From Ferribacterium limneticum (lineage in GTDB: Bacteria; Pseudomonadota; Gammaproteobacteria; Burkholderiales; Rhodocyclaceae): 64,000 nt of DNA. Numbering within the stretch: the first letter of the stretch is position 1; every line of letters starts with the position of its first letter. The stretch spans positions 496,001-560,000 of the forward strand of contig NZ_CP075189.1 in assembly GCF_020510565.1 (NCBI RefSeq), in the 5' to 3' direction. A program made the position numbers and the translations under genes. Below, piece by piece: positions 40,626-49,823 of this stretch. The notes under the pieces were generated by a model. It saw only the letters and a program-made list of their open reading frames with translations. It did not search any database and was not told where the DNA came from.

Positions 40626-41192
40626 TCAGGCGGCAGCCTTTTTGCTCGATGCGGCACGGCGGCGCGGAGCCGGTGCGCTGGGCGCCATGATTTCAGCCGT
40701 TTGATGGATTTCGTTTTCCGCCAGCGTCACGGTGTCAATGGCTGCCTCACTGATCCCGTGCAAGGTCTGCTCGGCGCTTTGCAAGGTGCTTTTCAGCGCC
40801 TGCAGGGCAAATTCGGCTTCCCACGGGCTGGTTTTGGTGGCGCGATTGATCGTCGCGATAACCATTTCATCCAGCATGCGTACCTGCGATTCGGCATTGC
40901 GGATCATCGCCTTGTGCGTCTCGCCGATGATGGCCAGCGCGCCATCCAGCAAGCGGCTGGTGCGGGCGGCACTGTCCAGCCAGACGGTGGTCGGGAACTG
41001 GGTCATCGTCTCGAGCTGGCCGTGGCTGACTTGCGCGAATTGCCGGCTGCCATGATGGACGGCTTCGCGGCTGTTGCTGGAAATCAGCTCGGAAAAACGC
41101 TGGCCGGCATCGATGCAGGCTGCCGACAGATCGAGCAGATTGTTCAGCGCGTGCTCGCGGCTCCGGGCGATTTCATGAGAGGACAAATACAT
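40626..41192 (-). CDS. Phasin-family protein
   Basis: A 188-residue, almost all-helical protein with no signal peptide. Its body (about 5-165) is rich in Ala, Glu, Ser and Leu with amphipathic heptads, and the C-terminus is a basic APAPRRRAASSKKAAA tail like that of PhaM/phasin proteins that contact DNA. Phasins coat polyhydroxyalkanoate granules. ATG 41192 follows GGAG. It is a stand-alone transcript with its own terminator. The family assignment rests on composition and pattern, not on catalytic motifs. Confidence 0.7.
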   Translation of the reverse strand: MYLSSHEIARSREHALNNLLDLSAACIDAGQRFSELISSNSREAVHHGSRQFAQVSHGQLETMTQFPTTVWLDSAARTSRLLDGALAIIGETHKAMIRNAESQVRMLDEMVIATINRATKTSPWEAEFALQALKSTLQSAEQTLHGISEAAIDTVTLAENEIHQTAEIMAPSAPAPRRRAASSKKAAA

Positions 41193-41264
41193 GGGCGCTC
41201 CCGACGGTGTTTGACCGTCGGAGAATAGCGCCCCGATGTGACAAAAAAATGAATCAGCGAGCGA

Positions 41265-41933
41265 TCAGCGAATGGTTTTTACACCTTCGGCAGTGCCGAG
41301 CAGCAGCAGATTGGCCGGGCGTACGGCGAACAGGCCGTTGGTGACGACACCGGTGATCTGGTTGATCTGGGCTTCGAGGCCCTTGGGGTCGGTGATGGCC
41401 AGGCCTTTGACGTCGAGGATCAGGTTGCCGTTGTCGGTCACGAAGCCTTCGCGCAGCACCGGGGTGGCGCCGAGCTTGACCAGTTCGCGGGCAACATGGG
41501 CGCGTGACATCGGGATGACCTCGACCGGCAGCGGGAACTTGCCCATGACCTCGACCAGCTTCGAGCCGTCGCAGATGCAGACGAATTCGCGGGCCACGGC
41601 GGCGACGATCTTCTCGCGCGTCAGGGCGCCGCCGCCGCCTTTGATCATGTTGAGGCCGGCGTCGATTTCGTCGGCGCCATCGACGTAAACCGGGATGTCG
41701 TCCACGTCATTGAGGTCGAACACCGTGATGCCATGCCCTTCGAGGCGCTTGCGCGTGGCTTCCGAACTGGCCACGGCGCCTTTGTATTTGTCTTTCAACG
41801 GGGCCAGGGCGTCGATGAAAAAGTTGGCCGTCGAGCCGGTGCCGACGCCGATGATGCTGCCGGCCGGTGCCGTTTGCGCCACGTAGTCGGCGGCGGCTTG
41901 GGCGACGGCCTGTTTGAGTTCGTCCTGGGTCAT
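41265..41933 (-). CDS. rpiA: Ribose-5-phosphate isomerase A
   Basis: A 222-residue enzyme interconverting ribose 5-phosphate and ribulose 5-phosphate. [38 protein letters not shown] and the catalytic [14 protein letters not shown] region are diagnostic. The length is normal. ATG 41933 follows AGGAG. It is divergent from the H1-like gene and completes the pentose phosphate and Calvin set of this window. Confidence 0.97.
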   Translation of the reverse strand: MTQDELKQAVAQAAADYVAQTAPAGSIIGVGTGSTANFFIDALAPLKDKYKGAVASSEATRKRLEGHGITVFDLNDVDDIPVYVDGADEIDAGLNMIKGGGGALTREKIVAAVAREFVCICDGSKLVEVMGKFPLPVEVIPMSRAHVARELVKLGATPVLREGFVTDNGNLILDVKGLAITDPKGLEAQINQITGVVTNGLFAVRPANLLLLGTAEGVKTIR

Positions 41934-41987
41934 GCTGTGCTCCTGAATTGGCTTGGCCGCATTTTAACCCGTCGATTTGGTCCGAAA

Positions 41988-42005
41988 CTGTCATGAAAGC
42001 TTAAC
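41988..42005 (+). promoter_or_regulatory. Candidate Pho box upstream of H1-like gene
   Basis: CTGTCATGAAAGCTTAAC, two 7-base halves with a 4-base spacer. CATAAT at 42019-42024 is a plausible -10 box, 13 bases further on. It has the same form as the sites before pstS, the PlcP-like gene and dgkA. Confidence 0.6.
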
Positions 42006-42061
42006 CTTGGCGTGCTTTCATAATGGCTAAACTAGCCATACTGTTTTTTAGGGAGAGCAAG

Positions 42062-42682
42062 ATGAGCGAAAAAGCCAAGAAGGCTCCGGCCGCCAAGCCT
42101 GTTGCCGCGCCAAAACCGCCGAAGAAGCTGGTCCCGCGCACGGCGCCCAAGGCCGAGGTGAAGCCGGTTGCTGCCGTTGCCGCGGCCGTTGTGGCACCGG
42201 CCGCCAAGACTGCTGCGCCAAAGCCGGCCCCTGTCGTCGCCGAGAAGCCAGCCCCGGTTGCCAAGCCGGCACCAGTTGCGGCCAAACCAGCGCCGGCCGC
42301 CAGCAAGGCAAAGGCAGTGCGCAAGCCGACCGAGGTCGAAGAAACCGTCGCCAAGCATCAGAAGGTGCTGGCCGATGCCCTGGTCAAGGCGCAGGCGATC
42401 AAATACGATCAGCCCAAGGTCATGAAGCAGGAAGTGGCGAAACCCGCCAAGCCGGCCAAGGCCAAAAAAGTGAAGCTGATCCGTGACAGCTACGCCATGC
42501 CGGACACCGAGTACGCCCAGATCGGCGTGCTCAAGAAGCGCTTGAGCGGGCTCGGCAACGAGGTCAAGAAAAGCGAACTATTGCGCGGCGGCATCGCTGT
42601 GCTGGCTGCATTGAACGACGCCGAGCTCAAAGCGGTGATGGGGCGCGTCGAGCGCATCAAGACCGGGCGTCCGGCCAAGTAG
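42062..42682 (+). CDS. Histone H1-like Lys/Ala/Pro-rich protein with conserved C-terminal domain
   Basis: A 206-residue basic protein. Residues 1-105 are low-complexity Ala, Pro, Lys and Val, with repeated KPAP units as in AlgP or histone H1-like proteins. Residues about 145-206 form a conserved-looking helical domain (SYAMPDTEYAQIGVLKKRL, KKSELLRGGIAVLAAL). ATG 42062 follows AGGGAGAG. A Pho-box-like site lies 57 bp upstream and pstS follows. The Lys-rich tail could bind DNA or another polyanion such as polyphosphate; this is inference. Repetitive codons make reverse-strand frames look open here. Confidence 0.8.
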   Translation: MSEKAKKAPAAKPVAAPKPPKKLVPRTAPKAEVKPVAAVAAAVVAPAAKTAAPKPAPVVAEKPAPVAKPAPVAAKPAPAASKAKAVRKPTEVEETVAKHQKVLADALVKAQAIKYDQPKVMKQEVAKPAKPAKAKKVKLIRDSYAMPDTEYAQIGVLKKRLSGLGNEVKKSELLRGGIAVLAALNDAELKAVMGRVERIKTGRPAK

Positions 42683-42715
42683 GTCAAACGTAATAGATTT
42701 TTCGAATGTTACAGC

Positions 42716-42733
42716 CTGTCATCTGGTTGTAAC
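42716..42733 (+). promoter_or_regulatory. Pho box of pstS
   Basis: CTGTCATCTGGTTGTAAC, with 7-4-7 spacing as in PhoB sites. TAACCT at 42744-42749 is a possible -10 box. GTTACA and TGTAAC at 42709-42733 also form an inverted pair around it. Confidence 0.7.
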
Positions 42734-42788
42734 ACTCGACCGGTAACCTGAGCGCTGTTGCCCACCAACACCGTTCAGGAGTTACCCA

Positions 42789-43790
42789 ATGTTCAAATAT
42801 TCCAAGCTCGTTTCCGCCATGGCTGTCGCCGGTGTCGCCCTCTTTGGCGCCCAGGCTGCCCAGGCACAAATCGTCAAGATCGACGGTTCTTCGACTGTTT
42901 ATCCGATTACCGAAGCCGTTGCCGAAGATTTCCAGAAAGCCAAGAAGAACACCATCAAGGTGACCGTGGGTATTTCCGGCACGGGCGGTGGCTTCAAGAA
43001 GTTCTGCCGTGACGAAACCGACATTTCGAATGCTTCGCGTCCGATCACCGCCAAGGAAATGGCTGACTGCAAGGCTGCCGGCGTCGAATACGTCGAAATG
43101 CCGGTCGCCTACGATGCGCTGACCGTCGTCATCCATCCGAAGAACACCTTCCTCAAGCAGGCTACGGTCGAAGAGCTGAAGATGCTGTGGGAGCCGGCTG
43201 CCCAGGGCAAGATCATGAAGTGGAACCAGGTTAATCCGGCCTGGCCTGATGCGCCGGTCAAGCTGTTCGGCGCCGGTGCCGATTCCGGCACCTTCGAGTA
43301 CTTCACCGAAGCCATCGTCGGTAAGGCCAAGTCCTCGCGCGGCGACTACACCGCTTCCGAAGACGACAACGTGCTGGTCCAGGGTGTCTCGCGCGACGTC
43401 AATGGCATCGGCTACTTCGGTTACGCCTACTATGCTGAAAACATGAGCCGCCTGAAGGGTCTGCCAATCGTCAATCCGAAGACCGGCAAGGCCGTCGAGC
43501 CGTCCGGCGCCAACGTCGAGAACGGCACCTACGTGCCGCTGTCCCGCCCGATCTTCGTCTATGTCAAGCAGAAGTCCCTGGAAAAGCCGGAAGTCCGCGA
43601 ATTCGTCGAGTTCTACATGAAAAACGCCGACAAGCTGGTGCGTGAAGTCAAGTACGTGCCGCTGCCGAAGGCTGCTTACGAAGGCAACATCAAGCACGCC
43701 AAGGACAAGAAGATTGGCACCGTGTTTGGCGGCAAGAACGAAGTCGGCATCACTGTCGAAGAAATCATGAAACGCGAAGCGAAGATGTAA
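42789..43790 (+). CDS. pstS: Phosphate ABC transporter, periplasmic phosphate-binding protein
   Basis: A 333-residue exported protein. A signal peptide runs to about residue 26 (AQAAQAQ). The mature start [43 protein letters not shown] region (phosphate loop) and [10 protein letters not shown] are typical of the PstS group. ATG 42789 follows CAGGAG. It opens the pst-pho cluster and is followed by a hairpin that may raise its level relative to pstC. A Pho box lies 56 bp upstream. Confidence 0.97.
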   Translation: MFKYSKLVSAMAVAGVALFGAQAAQAQIVKIDGSSTVYPITEAVAEDFQKAKKNTIKVTVGISGTGGGFKKFCRDETDISNASRPITAKEMADCKAAGVEYVEMPVAYDALTVVIHPKNTFLKQATVEELKMLWEPAAQGKIMKWNQVNPAWPDAPVKLFGAGADSGTFEYFTEAIVGKAKSSRGDYTASEDDNVLVQGVSRDVNGIGYFGYAYYAENMSRLKGLPIVNPKTGKAVEPSGANVENGTYVPLSRPIFVYVKQKSLEKPEVREFVEFYMKNADKLVREVKYVPLPKAAYEGNIKHAKDKKIGTVFGGKNEVGITVEEIMKREAKM

Positions 43791-43822
43791 ACTGCGGACG
43801 GGCGCCACGGCGTCCGTCGCCG

Positions 43823-43852
43823 AAAGACCGGCCCGAAAGGGCTGGTCTTTTA
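43823..43852 (+). terminator. Hairpin between pstS and pstC
   Basis: AAAGACCGGCCC, loop GAAA, GGGCTGGTCTTTT. A 12-bp stem with one wobble pair and a short T-run. It probably causes partial termination or protects the pstS message. Confidence 0.8.
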
Positions 43853-43861
43853 TCCAACAGG

Positions 43862-44818
43862 ATGCTTCCAGTGAATCACGCCATGTCTGCAAATAATGCT
43901 TCCGACCTGCATCAGGTCAGCGACCGCCTGGCCCACAACGCCATGCGCAATGTCAGCGAGCGCCTCATCGAAGGGCTGCTCTTCGCTGCTGCCGCTGTTT
44001 CGGTACTGACCACGGTCGGTATCGTCTATGTACTCGTTTCCGAGTCATTCCATTTTTTCCAGAACGTCAGCATCGTCGACTTTCTGACCGATACCCAATG
44101 GACGCCGCTGTTCGACGACGCCCACTACGGCATCATGGTGCTTATCTCCGGCACCCTCGTTTCCTCGGGCGTTGCCCTGCTCGTCGCCATTCCGATGGGC
44201 ACCATCATCGCCATCTACCTGTCCGAATTCGCCAACAGCAAGGTCCGCGAGGTCGCCAAGCCGGTGCTTGAATTGCTCGGCGGTATCCCGACCATTGTTT
44301 TCGGCTACTTTGCCCTGCTCATCGTCACCCCGCTGCTGCAAAAGGTTTTCCCGGACCTGCCAGGTTTCTCGCTGCTCTCGGCTGGCCTGGTGATGGGCAT
44401 CATGATCGTTCCCTACATTGCCTCGCTGTCCGAGGATGCCATGCGCGCCGTGCCGATGAGCATGCGCGAAGGCTCATATGCGATGGGCGCGACCAAGCTC
44501 TACACCGCCATCCACGTGGTCGTTCCGGCCGCCGTTTCCGGTCTGGCCGCTTCCTACATCCTGGGTATCTCCCGGGCAGTTGGCGAAACGATGATTCTGG
44601 CGGTGGCTGCCGGCATGCAGCCGAACCTGACCTGGAACCCGATGGAGCCAGCGGCGACCATTACTTCCTACATCGTGCAGGTGGCCCTGGGCGATCTGCC
44701 GCATGGCTCGATCGGCTACCAGACCATCTTCGCTGCCGGCCTGACCCTGCTGCTCATCACGCTGGCCTTCAACATTGCCGGCCAGTGGCTGCGCCGTCGC
44801 TATCGTGAGGCTTACTGA
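43862..44818 (+). CDS. pstC: Phosphate ABC transporter, permease PstC
   Basis: A 318-residue inner-membrane permease with about six helices. GIMVLISGTLVSSGVALLVA, GGIPTIVFGYFALL and the ABC-contact loop EGSYAMGATKLYTAIHVVVP match PstC. The order pstS-C-A-B-phoU-phoB-phoR supports the call. The ATG at 43862 is the longest choice; ATG 43883 would trim seven residues. Neither has a strong ribosome site. Confidence 0.95.
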   Translation: MLPVNHAMSANNASDLHQVSDRLAHNAMRNVSERLIEGLLFAAAAVSVLTTVGIVYVLVSESFHFFQNVSIVDFLTDTQWTPLFDDAHYGIMVLISGTLVSSGVALLVAIPMGTIIAIYLSEFANSKVREVAKPVLELLGGIPTIVFGYFALLIVTPLLQKVFPDLPGFSLLSAGLVMGIMIVPYIASLSEDAMRAVPMSMREGSYAMGATKLYTAIHVVVPAAVSGLAASYILGISRAVGETMILAVAAGMQPNLTWNPMEPAATITSYIVQVALGDLPHGSIGYQTIFAAGLTLLLITLAFNIAGQWLRRRYREAY

Positions 44819-44819
44819 C

Positions 44820-45755
44820 ATGCAACCGATGACTACCGAACAAATCCGCGTGCTGATTGCCCGCGGCAAACTCAAGGACACCGTCTTTCAGGCCCTTGGC
44901 ATCATCTGTCTGGCGATCGGCCTGCTGGTTATCTTCCTGCTCGTCGGCGACATGCTGCTGCGTGGTCTGGATCGCCTGAATCTCGACTTCTTTACCGAGT
45001 TCGCCTCGCGTCGTGCTTCCCAATCCGGCATCCTGTCGGCCTGGGTCGGCACCATCCTGGTCATGTTCGTCACGGCGCTGGCTGCCGTGCCGCTCGGCGT
45101 CGCTGCCGGCATCTACCTCGAGGAATATGCCAAGCGCAACTGGGTGACCGACATCATCGAGATCAACATCACCAATCTGGCTGCCGTGCCGTCCATCGTT
45201 TATGGCCTGCTGTCGCTCGGCATCTTTGTCTATGCCTTCGGTCTCGGCCAGAGCATCCTGTCGGCCGGCCTGACGCTGGCGCTGCTCATTCTGCCCATCG
45301 TCATCGTGTCCACCCGCGAAGCGATCCGCGCCATTCCGGCGATGATCCGCGAAGGCTCGATGGCCGTCGGCGCGACGCGCTGGCAGACCTGCCGCTACCA
45401 CATCATCCCGTATGCCATGCCCGGCATCCTGACCGGCGTCATCATCGGCCTGGCCCGCGCCATCGGCGAAACGGCGCCGATCATCACCATCGGCGCGCTG
45501 ACCTTCATCGCCTTCCTGCCACCCGTGCCCTTCACCGCGACCGGCGCGGATGGCGTTTCGGCCGGCCTGTTCGACTGGGTGATGTCGCCCTTCACGGTGA
45601 TGCCGATCCAGATTTTCAACTGGACCTCGCGCCCCGATCCGGCCTTTGAAGTCAACGCCGCCGCCGCCGGCTTCGTGCTCATGGGCATGGTGCTGTCGAT
45701 GAACGCCATCGCCATCTACCTGCGCTACAAGATGCGCAAGAACATCAAGTGGTAA
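44820..45755 (+). CDS. pstA: Phosphate ABC transporter, permease PstA
   Basis: A 311-residue inner-membrane permease with six predicted helices. The family segments [34 protein letters not shown] and [20 protein letters not shown] (ABC-contact loop) are present. ATG 44820 starts one base after the pstC stop, so translation is coupled; ATG 44829 is a possible alternative. A dispersed-motif copy follows its stop codon, before pstB. Confidence 0.95.
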   Translation: MQPMTTEQIRVLIARGKLKDTVFQALGIICLAIGLLVIFLLVGDMLLRGLDRLNLDFFTEFASRRASQSGILSAWVGTILVMFVTALAAVPLGVAAGIYLEEYAKRNWVTDIIEINITNLAAVPSIVYGLLSLGIFVYAFGLGQSILSAGLTLALLILPIVIVSTREAIRAIPAMIREGSMAVGATRWQTCRYHIIPYAMPGILTGVIIGLARAIGETAPIITIGALTFIAFLPPVPFTATGADGVSAGLFDWVMSPFTVMPIQIFNWTSRPDPAFEVNAAAAGFVLMGMVLSMNAIAIYLRYKMRKNIKW

Positions 45756-45757
45756 TT

Positions 45758-45797
45758 CCCACGGTCAACCGGGAAAAACAGCCAAAAATGAAATCCG
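45758..45797 (+). repeat. Dispersed 40-bp motif, between pstA and pstB
   Basis: TCCCACGGTCAACCGGGAAA then AACAGCCAAAAATGAAATCCG, three bases after the pstA stop. It lies inside the operon, so it is transcribed with it. Confidence 0.9.
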
Positions 45798-45811
45798 AAA
45801 TGGAGTCTCCG

Positions 45812-46591
45812 ATGCAGATTCACGACAATCCGGTCCTCAAGGCCGAGGCCCGCAACCTGAATTTTTTCTACAGCGAAAAGCAGGCGCTCAAGGGCATCAA
45901 CATGCCGATCTACGACAAGAAGGTCACCGCCCTGATCGGCCCGTCCGGTTGTGGCAAATCGACCTACCTGCGCAGCTTCAACCGCATGCACGACCTCTAC
46001 CCGGGCAACCGCTACGAGGGCGAGATCCGCTTCTTCCCGGACAACACCAACCTGCTGTCGCCGGAAGTCGATCCGATCGAAGTCCGCATGCGCATCGGCA
46101 TGGTCTTCCAGAAGCCGAATCCCTTCCCCAAGACGATTTACGAGAACGTCGCCTACGGCCTGCGCGTGCGCGGTGAAAACAACAAGCGCGCTCTCGACGA
46201 CAAGGTCGAACATGCCCTGAAGGGCGCGGCGATCTGGGAGGAAGTCAAGGATCGCCTGCAGGACCTGGCGCCCAACCTCTCCGGCGGCCAGCAACAGCGC
46301 CTGTGCATCGCTCGCGCCCTGGCCACCGATCCCGAACTGCTGCTCTTCGATGAGCCGACCTCGGCGCTCGACCCGATCGCCACCGGCGCCATCGAGGAAC
46401 TGGTGCACGAGCTCAAGAAGCGCGTCACCATCCTCATCGTCACCCACAACATGCAGCAGGCAGCCCGCGTTTCCGACTACACCGCCTACATGTACCTCGG
46501 CGAGATGATCGAGTTCGGCAAGACCGACGAAATCTTCATCAAGCCGCAGGACAAGCGCACCGAGGATTACATTACCGGTCGGATGGGTTAA
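45812..46591 (+). CDS. pstB: Phosphate ABC transporter, ATP-binding protein
   Basis: A 259-residue ABC ATPase that powers phosphate import by PstCA. Walker [10 protein letters not shown], the signature [15 protein letters not shown], Walker [14 protein letters not shown] and the switch His in [15 protein letters not shown] are all present. ATG 45812 follows GGAG at six bases. Upstream in-frame starts would translate the dispersed motif ([11 protein letters not shown]) and are rejected. Confidence 0.97.
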   Translation: MQIHDNPVLKAEARNLNFFYSEKQALKGINMPIYDKKVTALIGPSGCGKSTYLRSFNRMHDLYPGNRYEGEIRFFPDNTNLLSPEVDPIEVRMRIGMVFQKPNPFPKTIYENVAYGLRVRGENNKRALDDKVEHALKGAAIWEEVKDRLQDLAPNLSGGQQQRLCIARALATDPELLLFDEPTSALDPIATGAIEELVHELKKRVTILIVTHNMQQAARVSDYTAYMYLGEMIEFGKTDEIFIKPQDKRTEDYITGRMG

Positions 46592-46605
46592 CAGGGGAAT
46601 ATGAC

Positions 46606-47295
46606 ATGAACGAAAGCCAACACCTTTCCAGCCAGTTCGACGACGACCTCAGCCGCCTGCGCACCCATGTGCTGCAGATGGGCGGTCTGGTCGAAACCCA
46701 GGTTTCCGCCGCTATCGAGGCCTATTCGACCGGCGAGATCGCCAGCGTCAAGACCATTGTCGAGACCGACCGCCGGGTCAACGAACTCGAAAAGGCCATC
46801 GACGACGACTGCGCCCACATCATCGCCAAGCGCCAGCCGACCGCCTCCGACCTGCGTCTGGTGCTCGGCATCAGCAAGATCGTCACCGACCTGGAACGGG
46901 CTGGCGACGAGGCCAAGAAAATTGCCAAGGGCGTTCGTCGAATCTATGAGGGCGGCCATCTGCCTGGTCAGTACGGCGTCGGCATCCGCCATCTGGCTGA
47001 AGCGGCGCTGGTCATGATTCGCAAGGCACTCGACGCCTTCGCCCGCCTCGACACGCCGCAGGCCGCCGATGTCATTCGCGCCGATACCGATGTCGATGCC
47101 GAATTCAAGTCGATCATCCGTCAGCTGATCACGCACATGATGGAAGATCCACGCACCATCACCACCTCGATCGAGATCATCTCGATCGCCCGCGCCATCG
47201 AGCGCATCGGCGACCACGCCAAGAACATCTCGGAGCAAGTGGTCTATGTCGTCGAAGGGCGCGACATCCGTCACACCAAGGAGAAGGTCCTGTGA
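46606..47295 (+). CDS. phoU: Phosphate transport system regulator PhoU
   Basis: A 229-residue protein of two similar three-helix bundles. Metal-cluster-type motifs DLRLVLGISKIVTDLERAGDEAKKIA and SIARAIERIGDHAKNISE occur in each half. PhoU links Pst activity to PhoR and restrains the Pho response when phosphate is plentiful. ATG 46606 follows AGGGGA. Its TGA stop overlaps the GTG start of phoB. Confidence 0.96.
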   Translation: MNESQHLSSQFDDDLSRLRTHVLQMGGLVETQVSAAIEAYSTGEIASVKTIVETDRRVNELEKAIDDDCAHIIAKRQPTASDLRLVLGISKIVTDLERAGDEAKKIAKGVRRIYEGGHLPGQYGVGIRHLAEAALVMIRKALDAFARLDTPQAADVIRADTDVDAEFKSIIRQLITHMMEDPRTITTSIEIISIARAIERIGDHAKNISEQVVYVVEGRDIRHTKEKVL

Positions 47296-47978
47296 CTCCG
47301 ACGATCCTGGTCGTTGAAGACGAGCCGGCGATCCAGGAACTTGTCACCATCAACCTCAAGCACGCCGGCTTTCTCGTCGTCCGCGCCGGTAGCGCCGAGG
47401 AGGCCGAATCGGCCATCCGCGCCGCGCTGCCCGACCTGGTGATTCTCGACTGGATGCTGCCCGGCCAGTCCGGTGTTGCGCTGGCCAAGAAGATCCGGGC
47501 CGATGAGCGGACCCGCGAATTGCCGATCATCATGCTGACCGCCCGCGTCCATGAAGAAGACAAGGTGCAAGGCCTCGAAGCCGGCGCTGACGACTACATC
47601 ACCAAGCCCTTCTCGCCGAAGGAAATGGTCGCTCGCGTGCGCGCCGTGCTGCGTCGTCGGGCCCCGCATCTGGCCGGCGAGGCAGTTGAAATCGGCAGCC
47701 TGGCGCTCAACCCGGCGACCCATCGCGTGCTGGCCGGCGGCCAGCCGATCGAACTCGGCCCGACTGAATTCCGTCTGCTCTTTTTCTTCATGACCCACGC
47801 CGAGCGCGTCTACACCCGCGCCCAACTGCTCGACGAAGTGTGGGGCGACCACGTCTTTATCGAAGAGCGCACGGTCGACGTGCATATCCGTCGCCTGCGC
47901 GCGGCCTTGGAAGGCTCCGGCAACCACGAACGCGTCGAAACCGTACGCGGCACCGGCTACCGCTTCCGGGGAGCCTGA
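47292..47978 (+). CDS. phoB: Phosphate regulon response regulator PhoB
   Basis: A 228-residue OmpR-family regulator. The receiver has ILVVEDEPAIQEL and the phospho-acceptor Asp53 in LVILDWMLPG; the C-terminal winged helix has EFRLLFFFMTHAERVYTRAQLLDEVWG and RTVDVHIRRLR. The start is GTG 47292, overlapping the phoU stop by 4 bp. It should bind the Pho boxes noted in this window. Confidence 0.97.
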   Translation: MTPTILVVEDEPAIQELVTINLKHAGFLVVRAGSAEEAESAIRAALPDLVILDWMLPGQSGVALAKKIRADERTRELPIIMLTARVHEEDKVQGLEAGADDYITKPFSPKEMVARVRAVLRRRAPHLAGEAVEIGSLALNPATHRVLAGGQPIELGPTEFRLLFFFMTHAERVYTRAQLLDEVWGDHVFIEERTVDVHIRRLRAALEGSGNHERVETVRGTGYRFRGA

Positions 47979-47983
47979 AAGGC

Positions 47984-49282
47984 GTGTCAGCCCAGGTAAT
48001 TCGGGCCGTACTGCTGGCCCTGCTGTCGATCTTCATCGCCTTGCCGGTTGGTTATTTCGTCGCGCATTGGGCCGGTTGGTCGGTATTCTGCGCCGGCCTC
48101 GGTCTGCAGATGATCTTCCATTTTCGCAACTTCGCCCGGCTCGATCGCTGGTCGCACCGCCCGGTTGTTGACGCCGGTCTCGAAGGTGAAGGTGCCTGGG
48201 ATGGTATTTTCGGCCGCCTTTACCGGCACGAAAAAGATCTGCGCACCCAGATTTCCGATCGTGACGACCAGATCGAGCGTCTTTTCGCCGCGTTGCAGGC
48301 GCTGACCGACGGCGTCGTCGCCCTCGACCTCAATCAGCAGATCGTTTATTGCAACACCACGGCCGAAGATCAACTCGGGCTGGTCTCGGAGTCCGATCGT
48401 GGCCAACCCATCGTCAATCTGGTGCGCCAGCCGGAGTTCGTCGCCTACCTTGACGCCGGCGACTTCGAACGGCCGCTGACCCTGCGTTCCGATCGCGGGA
48501 CGGATCGCGTCCTGTCCATCCACGTCGTTCCCTATGCAGGCGACCGACGTCTCATGCAGATCAAGGATGTCACGCAGAGCGACCGCCTCGACCGGATGCG
48601 CCGCGACTTCGTCGCCAACGTCTCGCACGAGCTGCGCACGCCGCTCACCGTGCTCGCCGGCTTCCTCGAAACGCTGCAGGAAATCGATCTCGATCGTGAC
48701 GAGCAACATCGCTATCTCGACATGATGGCCGAGCAGTCGAAGCGCATGGAATCCATCGTCCAGGATCTGCTGACCCTGTCGTCCATCGAGTCGGCGCCGC
48801 CACCGAGCAATGATGTGGTCGACATGGGCAGCCTTATCGACAAGCTGCGCCGCGATGGCGAGGCGCTGTCAGGCGGTCGGCACACTATCGTGGCCGAAAC
48901 CGACGGGCTGTGTGACCTGCGTGGTTCCGAGCCGGAACTGGTCAGCGCCTTCGGCAATCTTGTCGCCAATGCCGTACGCTACACGCCGGCCGGCGGCACG
49001 GTGCGCATCGAATGGAAAGTCACGGCGCAGGGGGCGGAATTCGCCGTCGAGGACACGGGGATCGGTATCGAGGCCAAACATATACCGCGCCTGACCGAGC
49101 GTTTTTACCGCGTCGACCGCGGCCGCTCGCGCGATGCCGGTGGCACCGGTCTGGGCCTGGCCATCGTCAAGCACTCGCTCAACCGGCACCAGGCCCTGCT
49201 TGATATCAGGAGTTTGCCGGGGGTCGGCAGCCGCTTTGCGGCGAAGTTCCCGGCCAGCCGCATCGCACGCGTTCAGGGCTAG
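47984..49282 (+). CDS. phoR: Phosphate regulon sensor histidine kinase PhoR
   Basis: A 432-residue kinase with two short N-terminal membrane helices and no large periplasmic domain, a PAS domain (about 100-195), HisKA with NVSHELRTPLTVLAGFLE (His near 215), and a HATPase with DTGIGIEAKHI and [12 protein letters not shown]. This small-loop topology is typical of PhoR, which reads Pst/PhoU status rather than phosphate itself. The start is GTG 47984, five bases after the phoB stop and preceded by GAAAGG. The longer upstream frame overlaps phoB. Confidence 0.95.
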   Translation: MSAQVIRAVLLALLSIFIALPVGYFVAHWAGWSVFCAGLGLQMIFHFRNFARLDRWSHRPVVDAGLEGEGAWDGIFGRLYRHEKDLRTQISDRDDQIERLFAALQALTDGVVALDLNQQIVYCNTTAEDQLGLVSESDRGQPIVNLVRQPEFVAYLDAGDFERPLTLRSDRGTDRVLSIHVVPYAGDRRLMQIKDVTQSDRLDRMRRDFVANVSHELRTPLTVLAGFLETLQEIDLDRDEQHRYLDMMAEQSKRMESIVQDLLTLSSIESAPPPSNDVVDMGSLIDKLRRDGEALSGGRHTIVAETDGLCDLRGSEPELVSAFGNLVANAVRYTPAGGTVRIEWKVTAQGAEFAVEDTGIGIEAKHIPRLTERFYRVDRGRSRDAGGTGLGLAIVKHSLNRHQALLDIRSLPGVGSRFAAKFPASRIARVQG

Positions 49283-49286
49283 TGAC

Positions 49287-49311
49287 GAGGGCTGATCACC
49301 GATCAGCCCTC
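49287..49311. terminator. Terminator after phoR
   Basis: GAGGGCTGATC, loop ACC, GATCAGCCCTC: a perfect 11-bp stem between convergent phoR and bacteriohemerythrin genes. The T-run is weak on both sides. Confidence 0.75.
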
Positions 49312-49333
49312 GAGGTGTTTCAGAACCTGGGTT

Positions 49334-49816
49334 CTAGCGGAAAAACCGGCCGAGCAGTCCGCTCAGGAAACCTGGGCTGGGTTGTTTCTCGATCGTCGCG
49401 ACGGCCGCCGGTCCGTGGTCGACCCCGGTCATCTGCTTGACCGCATCGGCGTAGTCGCGGTCCTCGTTGGAGATATGGTTGATCAGCCATTTCGACAACA
49501 TCATGTGCAGTTCATCGACGATATCCTCGCCCTTGGCGGCGCGCATGGTGATATCGGTGACGCGACGAATGAACAGCTCATGGACTTTCTTGTGCGGCTT
49601 GAGAAACTTGTAGCCGGCCTCTTCGAGCATTTCTTCCTCGAAGCCGAAGTGCGACTGCGTGTAGTCGATGAGCTGCTCGATGATCTCGTTCACCATCTTC
49701 TTGTCGAGCTTCATCTTGGCGATTTCGAGATCGTTGATGTACTCGACGATGCGCTGGTGCTGGGCATCGATGACTTCAATCCCGGTTTCGAGCTTTTTAT
49801 CCCAGATAATCGGCAT
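49334..49816 (-). CDS. Bacteriohemerythrin
   Basis: A 160-residue four-helix di-iron oxygen-binding protein. All seven ligands are visible: His20, His56, Glu60, His75, His79, His114 and Asp119, in the order expected for the HxxxE, HxxxH and HxxxxD motifs. The C-terminus adds a short FLSGLLGRFFR amphipathic tail. ATG 49816 follows CAGGAG, which lies in the right arm of a perfect hairpin (see that entry). It may carry or sense oxygen or nitric oxide. It has a candidate FNR-type site upstream. Confidence 0.93.
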   Translation of the reverse strand: MPIIWDKKLETGIEVIDAQHQRIVEYINDLEIAKMKLDKKMVNEIIEQLIDYTQSHFGFEEEMLEEAGYKFLKPHKKVHELFIRRVTDITMRAAKGEDIVDELHMMLSKWLINHISNEDRDYADAVKQMTGVDHGPAAVATIEKQPSPGFLSGLLGRFFR

Positions 49817-49823
49817 GACTGTT

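Noticed and set aside
42032..42358. Several reverse-strand frames with Gly/Ala repeats over the H1-like gene
   Set aside because: They are reverse readings of repeated Lys/Ala/Pro codons and have no ribosome sites.
45749..45811. An N-terminal extension of pstB ([20 protein letters not shown])
   Set aside because: The extra residues are a translation of the motif copy. ATG 45812 has a good ribosome site and the normal PstB start.
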